A stretch of DNA of 64,000 nt from Tanypteryx hageni. Taxonomy: Eukaryota > Arthropoda > Insecta > Odonata > Petaluridae. Shown here piece by piece: positions 36,821-47,598 of this stretch (the first letter of the stretch is position 1; every line of letters begins with the position of its first letter). The stretch is taken from NCBI GenBank assembly GCA_028673005.1, contig CM054117.1, positions 52,449,870 to 52,513,869 on the forward strand. Direction: 5' to 3'. The notes beneath the pieces are model-generated. The model did no database searches. It was given only the letters and a program-made list of their open reading frames with translations, and was not told where the DNA came from. A program made the translations under genes and the position numbers.

Positions 36821-37109
36821 ACAATTATTGTAATTTCCACTGAACAAAATTTTATCGACCGGTTTCGCCTGTTACAGCATCATCAGGTGATTGCAATAAT
36901 TGTCTTTTTTCTGATCAGTGGTGAAAAACTCCTTCAGCCAAAAAATTATAGGATAAGCCCTATGCATTTCACCCACTAAGTGGGCATCCTCAGGGGAGAA
37001 CGTGCCTTGGCAGTGAACAGGGTTCAACTGAGGATGCCCACTTAGTGGGTGAAATGCATAGAGCTTATCCTATAATTTTTTGGCTGAAGGAGTTTTTCAC
37101 CACTGATCA
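36821..37109. mobile_element. Penelope-like terminal segments with a near-perfect palindrome
   Basis: Two parts are seen. First, 36821-36834 (acaattattgtaat) and 36890-36903 form an inverted repeat around a segment whose minus strand reads CTGATGATGCTGTAACAG, then GCGAAACCGGTCG. Second, arms 36912-36993 and 37028-37109 are 82-bp inverted copies with one difference, separated by 34 bp. Each arm carries CTGAGGATG, a CCCAC/GTGGG hairpin and TGAAATGCAT. This CTGANGA-hairpin-GAAA order recalls the hammerhead-type motifs known from Penelope-like terminal repeats. The element class is inferred; the palindrome itself is seen directly. Confidence 0.5.
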
Positions 37110-37281
37110 ATTTGGAGCCAAAGTGTTTATGAGCTATCATCTACTGTCTTTTTTCTATTATGGAATATTTCCACAAAGTCGAGCCTTCCCAAGTGGAGTT
37201 TGCAAACAATAATTATTACAGGTTAAACCTGATTTTCTGCAGACTCCTCTTTTCAGAAATCATCTTCATTTATTGATAGCT

Positions 37282-38006
37282 GGGCTGTGTAGTCAGAGTC
37301 GTGGAGTCGGAAGCAATTGTGGCGCTCCTGGAGTCGGAGTAGGAGTCGGTGAATATGTAATGACTCCGGCTCCACTACTCCGGTTCTACACAAACTGAAC
37401 ACCTCGCCAGCCACCAAGTCCTGCTAGGCTACGTTACTAACTTCCAGCCACTTCAGGCTTTCCTATTACAAGTGGCACGATCTTGTTTCATTTGAACAGC
37501 ACCCAGCGTAATAAATTACCAAATCATTATTTTAAATCAATTAAATTTGAAAAACTTTATCTATGAAACATCAGCGATAATTTCTCTTTTCGTTGAGTTT
37601 TGCATTATAATCGATTTAGGCTCGAAATTTGTTATTTAAATCTATCATTAGACTTAACTTTAACGCGCTTTAATGCTTGTAAGACAAGCTATGCCATTCT
37701 TTTATAGATAATTTGGAATTGTCTAGTCTTAAGTATATAAGTATTGTGTTATTTTCGTCAACTGTTTGTAATTTCATTAAAAAGGAAGGATAAAATAGAC
37801 ACTACTGTAGTTTCAATTCAAAGGTTAAAAAAATACCTGATGACATTATGTTGTTATGTACAATTGCGTCCTAGATACAATTAATATTCCTCATATATTA
37901 AGGCTGGAGTCGAGCTCGGAGCCGATGTCGGAGTCGGATACACAAAAAATTAATGAGTCGGAGTTGGAGACGGAGTCAAAGATTTTGGGTACCGACTCCA
38001 CTGCCC
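37282..38006. mobile_element. Non-autonomous DNA element with GGAGTC-rich ends
   Basis: The 5' end GGGCTGTGTAGTCAGAGTC and the complement of the 3' end (GGGCAGTGGAGTCGG) align as inverted repeats. Both ends are followed inside by clusters of GGAGTCGGAG repeats (37291-37390 and 37906-37978). The middle is AT-rich and noncoding. Elements with this GGGCTGTGGAGTCGGAG end are widespread in animals. I found no clear target duplication, so the superfamily is left open. Confidence 0.65.
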
Positions 38007-39699
38007 TCTGTAATCTTCAAGTTATCTAGGATCAGAAGCTTTTATCTTTGTCTTACCCATCCAGTTTTTCTCTTACATGCCTTGAATCATGCTCTCTCCT
38101 CAGGTAATGTCCGATCCAGTTTGTTTTTGTCTTTCTTAGTATCTTTACGATCATTCGCTTTACTTATAATCTTCTTCGTGCTCCATTTTTTAGCGGTTAG
38201 ATTAGTCCGCCTGTCCGTCTTAATGACGCGCTAACGCCTCCTAAACGAAAGCAGCAAGAGACTTCGTTTTTCGCGGTTCGATTCAATGTTCTGTCTCGTT
38301 ATGCGTATTTCCTTGTGGAGGCTCTAGTGGCTAGCAGAATGGGAATAGAAATTTAATTTAAATTTCTCTTTTTTTGATAAACGTTTTGTTTTAAGAATTA
38401 TTCTTCTTAATTATATTAAATTATATTTGTGATATTTTTCAGGCCAATCATACCAGTACACATACATTTTAACATTCTGTATTAACAACTTATTTTTTAA
38501 AACCGCCATTTACTGTCTGCTCTTTCCTACTATGTTATACTATCTGTCCATTTTATCTGCAGAATTCTTCCCCATACCACGGCTCATATATTTTAACTAA
38601 TATAGACTTTTGCTAAAGTCATAAAAAGGATGAATAAGCGCTAATTGACAACAAAGAAGCTCTTCTTAGTGACCTTATATCGTTCGCTGATTTGAAAATG
38701 AATTTAGATTCAGGTATGATTCAGAAGCTCTTATCATAGGAAACCTATCTCCGATAACCTCTACTTGGATGTTGAAATGCGTTTGCCATATACTCTATAT
38801 TTTAGGCTGGCTTCCAAAGGAAATATAGCCTTATGAAATAGTCTTGTATGTGTGTACCTGTGTCCCCCACTAACAACTTTTGAATCAATGGACCTATTTT
38901 CTTGGAATTTGGTATGAGGCTCATGCTACCAGAGCCCATCTCCGGGAAATACTTTATTTGGCGAAGATTGAAGTCCCGGGTGCAATTCCAGGAACGTTTT
39001 CTCCCTATTTGTTTTACATAGAAAGTCTCAAATCCATCGTGCAGAGATGTTTTCTTTAATACTTTAAAATAACCTAAAATTGTGATATCGGTACGAGGTT
39101 TGTACTGTTATAAGGGAAAAAGAATGTAGATTCTAATTCTTACCGCCAAATTTTGATAATTGATTGTATTTTCTTGAATTTCTACTAAAACATATCAGTT
39201 TCGCGTTTTAAATCGCATTTTATCGGATTGTTGCCATGGAAACTATTATTACCGAACTCGACTTGAGCATAGACGCATGAACAAATGGGTTATTTTCTTT
39301 TCCAATCGACTACCATTCAGCAATGGACAGTTGATCCATACCAGAGATGCCAATCAGTGAAAATGATTTTTACGGACAATATGGAAAAAAATTACGGACA
39401 GCCCAACATTTTACTGACATTTTTTTGCGTAATATTAATGTCTGAAAAGGACACAAGTGAACAATATTCAATGCTGTAATTCATGCACTGAAGCAGAAAT
39501 TATATTTACGTTGTTTTAGCGCACTTAGGGAAACAGGAAATTTCGGATGTGTTCAGTAAAAATTCTAGGAACACAAATACTACATGATTTTTCATTCCGA
39601 GCATTTTGTTTGATATTTTTAATCTGTGCCCATTGAAAAAGAAAGGTTGCTGTACTTTTAAAAATATAACCAAAATGAGAAAATATAAGAAAAACATTT
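38007..39699. other. No recognised gene
   Basis: Anonymous AT-rich DNA. Near 38970 cccgggtgcaattcc resembles a weak Pol III B box; no A box or fold supports an RNA gene. Confidence 0.4.
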
Positions 39700-39989
39700 T
39701 TTTAAATCAGCGGTATTCAGCCTAAAGTACGCATATCCCTGGGGCTACGCAAGATCTTTCAAAGAGATACCATATTTAGGATATCAAATGTAAAATAAAT
39801 AGCTATGCAACAAATATACCTAAATTACATAATGAGAAAGTTTGTGTGCATATATATGTATATATTTGTAGACTCTACCCAATAATAACCGAGTTTGTTA
39901 ACTTTAAAATATACCTGAGGGCACGAATTTCGTCAAAAATATTTTAAGGGATATGCCGACTAAAAAGGTTGACTACCACTGCTTTAAAT
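39700..39989. mobile_element. hAT MITE
   Basis: The element spans 39708-39981. The ends are CAGCGGTATTCAGCC and the complement of CAGTGGTAGTCAACC, followed inside by GCATATCCC on both sides. The flanks ttttaaat and ctttaaat match at 7 of 8. Confidence 0.85.
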
Positions 39990-40493
39990 CTCTGGAAATT
40001 TCTTAGCATTTTTACGGACATCAAACCTGATCCATACATGTTAGCGTATGAACATTAGCATTTATTAAATCCGTTCATTTAAAAATATACATGCAAAATA
40101 TGCCAAAAAGAGATTTTGACATTGCTTTTAGTATTTTAATCCTGATAATGCTCTATTAATTTGTTTTCCTATTTTTTCTCTATCATTGATAAACTATGAA
40201 TTACAAATGGTGGGTATTTATGGTATGAGAATTCCTTGGAATGGCTAACAAATACTGAAACATTTCCTATCAATATAACTAATCAATTCGGGACGTCAAC
40301 TTTCAGAAACCAGCCTGCATTAGTCCTGGTTTGGACTTCTTTTTTAATGGTTACATCAGTTACCTATTTTATTCATGCCATGAAATAAGCAAACCAAATT
40401 TTAATTTGAACTTTCTCACTGTCTTAGATTATCGAAATTTTCTTTCATAGTAGAATCAATGATCGGTAAATTACCACTGATTTCGACTGATTT
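39990..40493. other. No recognised feature
   Basis: AT-rich DNA without frames or paired repeats. Confidence 0.45.
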
Positions 40494-40830
40494 GTGAGAT
40501 GAAAGGAGGTCTGAGTAGATATAAAAAAGTAGTTAGTGAAAATGCTGATATGGAATGTAGCATTATATAGGTGGAAGTAATGGACTGTGATAAAAGGAGG
40601 TGTGAGCAGATTGAAGGGGTTTGAGATATATGGTGCGGACGTGAGAAAATTACCTAAGCTAAGAGAAAAACAAATGAAGCTTTAAACACAGTGGAGGAAG
40701 ATGGTATCTTAATTACAATATTAAGAGAGAGACAGGAGAAATGGTTGCGTAGAATTTTGAGGCGAAGGTTTGTTGAAAGAATTCATAGAAGACAGGATAC
40801 TAGGAATTAACTCGAATTAACGTGCAATCG
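40494..40830 (+). pseudogene. LINE reverse transcriptase C-terminal remnant, copy A
   Basis: Broken reading frames on the plus strand follow the same order as the LINE at 24045: an IWNVALY segment near 40545, an RLKGFEIYGADVRKL segment near 40600, then an ILRERQEKWLRRILR-like basic segment near 40720, and an IEDRIL-like piece near 40785. Several stops and frameshifts interrupt it. It aligns at DNA level with copy B at 41524 (for example aaatgaagctttaaacaca). It is a dead LINE 3' fragment. Confidence 0.65.
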
Positions 40831-41523
40831 AAACTGGCAATAACGTAACCAGCCGGCGAATCGCCGGTTCCGCGCAGCATTTTCTTCTGACTCATTTATC
40901 CTGCAAACAAAAGCAGATAAGGCTGTACTCCTTTCTTTATTACCAAGATAAGAGTTCAAGTTTTAATCTGTTTACATATACGCTTCAATGAACAAAATCG
41001 TCTTTTTCATTTTAATAAAGAAATATACACAACTTTGCCGCGTTATCACATTATGCCAATTTAGCCTCGCCGGATAAAGACATTGTGTTCTAACTCTATT
41101 TTCTAATGATTCAATTTATATTACTCTTTCTGCTTTTTCTTATTACAAAGTCGAGATAACAAAGCCTTTGATCGGGGATTTATTCACCTGCCACATTGCT
41201 TCAAAATATGCCACACCAAATCAGTCTAAAGGTATGAATGAATACCGTAGTTTACGATAAAACATCTAAATTACAATGGGAATGGGATTGACTTAAAAAT
41301 AATGCTTGAGCGAGATTATATTATATTACACCTATTATATTTTTTCGCATTTCTGATTTCCTATTTGAAATTTCACGGCAACCTCTTACTCCATCACATC
41401 AAAATTTTCAAGCAAGATTGTCTATACTAATATATTTAAGATACATATAGTTTGTATAATTGTAAAATCTATTTTGATTGCAATTTTATACTATTTATTT
41501 AAAAATTGGAATTTGCATTATTG
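40831..41523. other. No recognised feature
   Basis: AT-rich DNA separating the two related LINE remnants. Confidence 0.4.
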
Positions 41524-41800
41524 TTAAAGGCGTTGGAGATGTATGGAGCAGACTGGAGAAAATTATCTAAACTAAGAGAAAACAAATGAAGCTTTAAACA
41601 CAATGGATAAAGACGGTATCTTAATTAGAACATGAAGAGAGTTAGAGAAATGGACAGACAATAAATGAGTCCGTAAAATGTTTGAGGCGAAGACCTGCCG
41701 AAAGAAGCCATAGAAGACACAATGCTAGCAAAGAGGCAGAGAGATAAGAAAGGGCAGTGCAGTCTTGAAAGAAGGAGGTGGTTTATAAGGTGATGATAAA
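41524..41800 (+). pseudogene. LINE reverse transcriptase C-terminal remnant, copy B
   Basis: The segment starts with an LKALEMYGADWRKLSKLRE coding string, continues through aaatgaagctttaaacacaa and ends near a GEDLPKEAIEDTML-like string at about 41690-41725. It has several frameshifts and stops. About 80% identity with copy A over 200 bp shows that both descend from one LINE family or from a local duplication. Confidence 0.65.
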
Positions 41801-41933
41801 AGCCTTAGATGGGATAAATTGGTTTGGCCGAGCCAAAAAATAACGAAAGTAAGAAAACTTAATAAAATGATTAAGTCACATAGTTCATCAAGATCGTATT
41901 CCGACGAATTCCTTGGAATAATATTCGTTAATC

Positions 41934-42256
41934 ATCTAGACCAGGGGCAGGCAACTTAAACTCAGTAACGAACCACTCAAAGAAAAATATATTTTTTAAT
42001 AAACCACAGAAATAAAAATCTATTAAACATAGAAATGCATTTGCTACTTTCCATCTATTTTTTGCATCGCGTTATCCTTACTTGTTCTTGGTTTCTCCGT
42101 AAATGCATTATTTTGGACTTAATTTCTTTTTTAATTTAAATCGAAAGACCTTCATATGATATGATAAGACAAAATCAAGTAGGCTGGAGCCACAACAATT
42201 ATCAAAAGAGTCACATGTGGGTCACGAGCCACGGGTTACCCGCCCTTGAACTAGAC
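41934..42256. mobile_element. hAT MITE inserted at the edge of a larger hAT
   Basis: The element spans 41942-42248. The start is CAGGGGCAGGCAACTTAAAC and the end is the complement of CAAGGGCGGGTAACCCGTGG. The flanks are atctagac (41934-41941) and aactagac (42249-42256). The right flank is at the same time the left target duplication of the next hAT. Confidence 0.85.
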
Positions 42257-42358
42257 CAGCGGTTTCCAACCTTTTCGAGGCCAACGCCTTTTGCCAAATA
42301 ATATTTTCAACGCCCCCACCCTGTTATGTGGTCCAGCGGCCACTTCAACATTTGTAAA

Positions 42359-42504
42359 AGTAAGGAAACTGGATTTAATCAGGGTCGGATGCGGCCCGCG
42401 AAAGATTTTCATGCGGCCAAAGTTTACAACCGATTTCAGTATTTACTTTAAAACACAAGGGCCGGATGAAAATGTTTTGCGGACCACAACCAGTCTCCTT
42501 ACTC
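42359..42504. repeat. Imperfect inverted repeat
   Basis: The left arm contains agtaaggaaactgg, then gcggcccgcgaaagattttc and atgcggcc. The right arm (42461-42504) is the near complement: ggccggatgaaaatg, then cgcaaa-type and ccagtctccttact. The spacer is about 42 bp. It creates the opposed open frames seen here and is noncoding. Confidence 0.65.
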
Positions 42505-42612
42505 TTACAACAACATGTCGGAGTAAACAGTTTTTCCAAATACGTTCTTTGAAATTTCTTAATGTTCTCAATATTTTCTCTAAGATGAGAATTTAACGAG
42601 AAGCAAGCGAGG

Positions 42613-43433
42613 TATGTTGTAAAATACATGTATTTCATCATGCAAACTAGTCGTAATTATTGTCCAATTTCAACCAAAATTGGAATAGATCAATTGATTT
42701 TAACAAAACTCCCCAATGCCAAATGTCATCTCAATACGTCAAGCGGTTACCGAGTTGAAACAAAGAAATATTGTAAACTACATGTAGGTCTTTATGTAAA
42801 GTGGTCGTAATTGTAGTCCGATTTTAGCCAAAATTGAAATTGGTGGACCAATTTTAGCAAAACTCCCAATACCAAATTTCATCGAAATACGTCATGCAGT
42901 TCTCGAGTTGAAACAAAGGAACATTGTAAACTACATGTAGATCTTCATGTGCAGCGGCCGTAATTGTCCGGTTTTGATAAAAATTGGAATCGGTTGACCA
43001 ATTTTAGAAAAACTTTCCAATTCCAAAATTCATCAAAATACATCCTGCGGTTCCCGAGTTGAAAAAAGGAACATTGTAAACTACATGTAGGTCTTCATGT
43101 AAAGTGGTCGTAATTGTAGTCCGATTTTAACCAAAATTGAAATTGGTTGACCAATTTTAGCAAAACTCTCCAATACCAAAATTCATCCAAAATACGTCCT
43201 TCGGTTCCCGAGTTAAAACAAAGGAACATTATAGGTCTTCATGTAAAGTAGTCGTAATTGTTATCCGATTTTAGCCAAAATTGAAATTGGTGGACCAATT
43301 TTAGCAAAACTCCCAATACCAAATTTCGTCAAAATACGTCCAGCGGTTTTCGAGTTTTAATATGCGGACGGACGGACGGAAACGGCCTCTCCTATATGCG
43401 TTTACTTTGTACACTTCGTGTAAAGAACGCATA
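42613..43433 (+). repeat. Five tandem copies of a 150-bp unit ending in a hairpin
   Basis: Units begin near 42613, 42771, 42923, 43073 and 43228 (periods 152, 150 and 155). Each has the order ttgtaaactacatgtag, a gtcgtaattg string, ccgatttt, ccaattttag, caaaactccc and a cgagttgaaacaaagg end. The last unit runs into gcggacggacggacgg and then the hairpin 43395-43433 (TATGCGTT ... AACGCATA). The layout resembles non-autonomous Helitron-like elements of HINE/DINE-1 type, with a central tandem repeat and an end hairpin; this class is inferred. Confidence 0.8.
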
Positions 43434-43640
43434 AAAATGACGTTTTAATAACTGCATTTGAATCGTCATTTTTCGGGCATATTGGAATATTGATGGCCCA
43501 CTAGCATCCGTAAAATATTTTATTGTTGTATATTCTAGAAATAATTACAATCTGTGTAGTTTTTCCGAAACCGAGAAATACTTTTTCGCAAATGCAAAAT
43601 TCCTTCTGAATAAAGACGCCATTCTTTTTTATTTGCTTTG

Positions 43641-43692
43641 GAAGCGACCTCCCCTATATGCGTTCACTTCGTTCGAAGAACGCATAATAACA
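43641..43692 (+). repeat. Second copy of the terminal hairpin
   Basis: gaagcgacctcccctatatg leads into a hairpin TATGCGTTC ... GAACGCATA at 43657-43686. It is the same ending as at 43395, about 250 bp downstream and in the same orientation, without tandem units. Confidence 0.75.
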
Positions 43693-44531
43693 GTACAACC
43701 TCATTACGGCGATGATGCAGCAAATACTTCTTTACGAATTACATGAAAATAAGGAGGACATTATTGAAAGAAACATGGAACTCTTTTTTTTCCAAGCTAC
43801 ATCTTAACGCTTACCACTTCCTTCGTCTCCAACCGCCATCTCCTCTTCGCCTGAGAGATCACGTGACTTCCTCTCTCCCTCTTTTTCGAAAGGTTACGTC
43901 GCTTCATTATACAGCCGCCCACCGATTTTCCGGCAATCGCTGGTCCGCCGCCACCGCTGCAGCGCGCTGGTTCGGACAGATTTCCGTGACATTTCAAATT
44001 TCCCGCGATCACTTAGAATAGTTCACTAATCCGCCGCTGTCGTCGAGGTAGATGTAACCCAGTGTATTTGTGTTTATTTTCCCCCATTTCTCCTAGTTAA
44101 CCCTCAAAATGTCGTCAAAGAAAGATGCAGAAATATTTTACTTTAATATTATGTACCGTTTATGTTCAATTTACGGAATTATCGGAATCGAAAATTTTAC
44201 TTAATGGAACGTGTGTGTTAGTTAGTAATGGAATATTTTACGAAACGGAAAGCATATTATAAGGATAGGTATTTGTAAATGTCTCACAAAATGGAACGGT
44301 ATAATCGACGTTAGCGATCGACTGGAATAACGTTTTGGTTTGTTCCGGGTCATTTACATTCAATGTTGTTACATGTCCGAAGATACCTAAACGAATTATC
44401 ACAAGTACACACCCAGATTCGGTGATCTTTTCATCTCGGTATTTGGTTTTCATTCCCATTCGTTCTAATTAGTTCTAATTCCGGCCTAATCGCGTCGTCT
44501 GCTCACACGCCTTTTCATTTATCCCCCTAGT
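43693..44531. other. No recognised gene; CG-rich patch
   Basis: The stretch 43790-44050 is rich in C, G and CG dinucleotides and is open on both strands for 70-90 residues. It could be a promoter-like or old element segment. I see no motif. Confidence 0.35.
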
Positions 44532-45422
44532 GCATTGGTTCTCAACCGGTGTGCCGCAAACATTTCCCAAGTGTGCCGCGTGACTTGAAGAGAAAATTGC
44601 AAATATTAGCGTCTTCCACCGATTATATACACAGAAACTAACACACAGTATTTGGACTAGTTGAATCCAGTCCAAAAGTACCGCTGCTTTGGAAGGCGCG
44701 TAAACAGTAAGCCTGGAAAAAACGTTGTCAGCATTGTTATAGTAACCGAATCCCTTGTGCACGAGTCATAGACAACTGATTGGTTCGTTGCTCTCTAAGT
44801 ATCTACGATGACGTATGTAGCATGTTCCGCCTGTGGTGACCTTCCTGGCTTTCCGGGACTCTGGCGCATTCCTTTATCAGATCAGTACTAGCCTAGATTC
44901 GTGGCTGGCTTATACTACAATTTGGTGCCTTTGAATGTTTCGTGAGTTTATTCTGTATAAAATAATTTGTTATTAAGTGTTTTGTGCAATACCGTTGGAA
45001 GGAAACCGCGTATTATAAAAGTTTCGCCCATAAAAATGAACAAATTTTTTACAAGAAAACATAACGGTGAAAAATATGAAGAACATATTAAGGAAAAACC
45101 CAGTATGAGCGGGACCAAGCCAAGTAAGATTTATAACGTTTCTCGCAAGTATATGGACAGTTATTTGAGTCTGGGCTTTTCTTAGTGTGGAGATAAAGAC
45201 TGTCCTGTTCCAATGTGTGTTATATGCGGTGAGAAACTATTGAACGAAGCCAGGGTTTCCGGAAAACTGAAGCGACATTTCTTCACAAAACATGCACCCA
45301 TTGAAGGAAAAGATATGAATTATTTCAAAAGGTTGATGGAACTGCATTCTAAACAAGTGAGTTACTTCGAAAAAAAAACGTTTAAGGGTCTGATAGAGTT
45401 CAAGTTGCTTCTTATCAGGTAG
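44532..45422 (+). mobile_element. hAT end followed by a BED-finger transposase remnant
   Basis: CATTGGTTCTCAACCGGTGT at 44532 and the GTGCCGCG block after it form one hAT terminus. About 430 bp of leader follow, then the transposase start at 44967-45422. The partner terminus was not found, so the copy is 3'-truncated. It lies inside the larger hAT 42257-46148. Confidence 0.6.
45033..45422 (+). pseudogene. ZBED5-like hAT transposase, N-terminal BED finger remnant
   Basis: hAT transposases of the Buster group cut and paste DNA and start with a BED zinc finger that binds the element ends. Here a Met (45036) is followed by a basic leader, then the typical KYMDSYLSLGF segment. A TAG at 45183-45185 interrupts the frame, which continues in the same frame with CGDKDCPVPMCVICGE. 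The finger residues are visible: C-x2-C in CVIC, then RHFFTKH supplying histidines. After about residue 115 the family sequence stops and the frame ends at 45422. The catalytic RNase H-like core and the C-terminal dimerisation segment are absent. The product would be nonfunctional. Cellular ZBED5 and FAM200 genes arose from such transposases, but the nonsense codon and truncation argue against a host gene. Confidence 0.8.
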
Positions 45423-45449
45423 CAGAAATCATATGGAAAATTATTTTAA

Positions 45450-45820
45450 ACAAAGGTTGTAGAAAATTAAATTTCCTACAACTTTTATTCCGATTTATTT
45501 TTAAATTTATCAAATATTAAAGCAAACATTTCAAAATAACGGATAAGTGACAAGAGTAAACACCCACTTTCGGTTGACCGATTTTTACCAAAAACTAATC
45601 AGTTCTTCTGACTTTTATACAAATATTGAATATAAAATTAATACTTTTTGAGTTAGAGCACCCACAAAAATCTATCACACACAGACATCATCGAGAAAAT
45701 AGTCAAATCGTGTTCAGGGGACCTTAAGACAACTATTTCCGTTGAAATCTCGAAATCGATTTTTTCATGAAAACAATACTTTCCCCTATATTACATATGG
45801 AGAAAGTAAAAAACAGCCCA
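45450..45820 (+). repeat. LINE-like 3' end repeat, copy 1
   Basis: The segment starts with ttgtagaaaattaaatttcc and ends with ttccgttgaaatctcgaaat, then a gattttttcatgaaaacaat string and an atatggagaaagtaaaa tail. A diverged second copy in the same orientation lies at 58813-59000. The accggttgaccgatttttacc-style and final agaaagtaaaa parts are typical of 3' ends of arthropod non-LTR elements; that label is from memory of the pattern and unverified. Confidence 0.55.
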
Positions 45821-46156
45821 ATAAACGTAACGCACTGGTAGATGGTGCTGTCAACCTAGAGACAGAAGAACATCAAAGAAGCTTCGCGCAATAAGACGAA
45901 AACAAGGCAGTGTAATGTGGGAATTTCTTACTTTTCTAATAAAAAGAACTGCATATTCACTATTCTGAATTAACTGTTGTTTATAAGTAGAAAATCTCAG
46001 AACTCACTGTAAAAATATAACTGCAAATGGCAGAAATTCTTTTTAAAAACGCCTCCTAAATGGCCGTATCGCTCCCCAAATTGGTGTTACCAAGCAAACG
46101 CCCCCTCAAAATTCGAAAATGCTCCCCGGGGGTGGTGGGGAACCACTGATCTAGAC

Positions 46157-47194
46157 TCTTAAATCGAAAATCCAGTTACATTTCTGTTAGAGAAAACCAA
46201 TAATCCACGTGGAAAAACTGAATTTAATAGAAAGGCTTAAATTTAATTCCGTCATCCATTTACGGAGAACCCGATTGAGACGGAAATAAATTGGATCGCT
46301 CTACTATCTGTTTAATCAATTGCGTATCAGATATCCTTTTTAAAACAATTCATGGACCTACGTAATACCCAGTTAATTAGAGGTGTTGCATAACACTTGG
46401 GTTTGAGATTTTATTCGTTTACGTTTTTGTGTATGATGTATGTTTATTTTTATTTATAATAAGATGTTTGTTCTTCGTCCGGAATTTCCTGTGATGATTA
46501 TGTTCCCTTTCCGTTTGATTAATAGAGGATCATCTATTTGTGTATGCCTGTATTTCATTATCACTTATAATCTAATCATGAAAAAGTCATTAAATTGCGC
46601 TTTGGTTCATTATCGTTGGAAATGACGAAAAAATTAAACTACGAACTCCACCGTTTTTTTTTAATTTTTTAAATCTTATGTTTCGTACCTCGCATCCCCT
46701 GTGTTCTCCGCTCTCTTCTCCCTTTCCTCAATTATTTTTCGTCATTGAACAACTTCTGGTTAATAAACCGGTATTGATGTCTCTCTGTGGATGGACTTCT
46801 CTTTTGAGCGCCCCTGGGGCGAAAGGTTCATCCAATTACCAAATTATTTTTCAGATTTTCCGTTCTTTCATCTGGATAGACAATTCATATTGATAAAATA
46901 CGACACTTTAGTATCCTTAACAATTCTGTGGAAAACTAAATACAGATTTTCGCTAAAGAGCAGCCGTCATTAGTAATGATTCACCGATTGTAAACTCTAA
47001 AAAAATTATTTTTTTCCCCCAATAAGACGAGTTCTACATTCTTTCTTGAAGGGAAGGATTCCTGCTCAAGTAAAAAAGTTAGTCAAGATTTTGACAGCGT
47101 GATTCTTATCGAAGATTAAGACAGAGCGAAATTTTATTACCAATCCCTTTGCCAGTCTTGTAGTCTGTGAAGGTCTATGTTGAACTTTCGAATT
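46157..47194. other. No recognised gene
   Basis: AT-rich DNA between two hAT insertions. Short frames at 46440-46973 have no motifs. Confidence 0.45.
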
Positions 47195-47598
47195 CCCTAG
47201 AGCAGCAGTTCTGTGACAGACTGTATTTCGATAGACTCGGATGGTTCTTCGGATCTGCATGCTAAGAGTTTTCATTCATGCGTGTGCGTTTGTTGACACA
47301 TGCATAGAGAAGGGGAGAATCGTAATTGTCTGTTTTGAAATATCAGACAGTAATATAAGCAGAGATCTGTTTACAAAACGATTCATAAACAAGCCACTTC
47401 ATAATATTTACGATGCAATATCTTGACCATGGATAGAGATTGCTTTTGAATTTAAACGCTGGTAGTGCCACTGTGGAGACGTCATCTGAGGCAGTATTAA
47501 ACGACTCAGAATTTTATTGTTGCTTTGGACGTCGTCCCGTATGGATATTTCAACTTCATCGACTTGAACATAAAGTGCCAGTTATTTAATTAATTGAA

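Larger units (their letters stand above)
42257..46156. mobile_element. 3.9-kb composite hAT
   Basis: The start is CAGCGGTTTCCAACC (42257) and the end (46148) is the complement of CAGTGGTTCCCCACC. These ends match at 12 of 15. The left flank aactagac and right flank atctagac (46149-46156) match at 7 of 8. Inside are an imperfect inverted repeat, a 150-bp tandem array with a terminal hairpin, a second hairpin, an unpaired hAT end with a BED-finger transposase remnant, and a LINE-like 3' end. It is therefore a nest of insertions rather than one intact transposon. Confidence 0.75.

Noticed and set aside
42606..43433. CRISPR-like array
   Set aside because: The 150-bp units are contiguous and similar over their whole length, with no unique spacers, and the context is eukaryotic.
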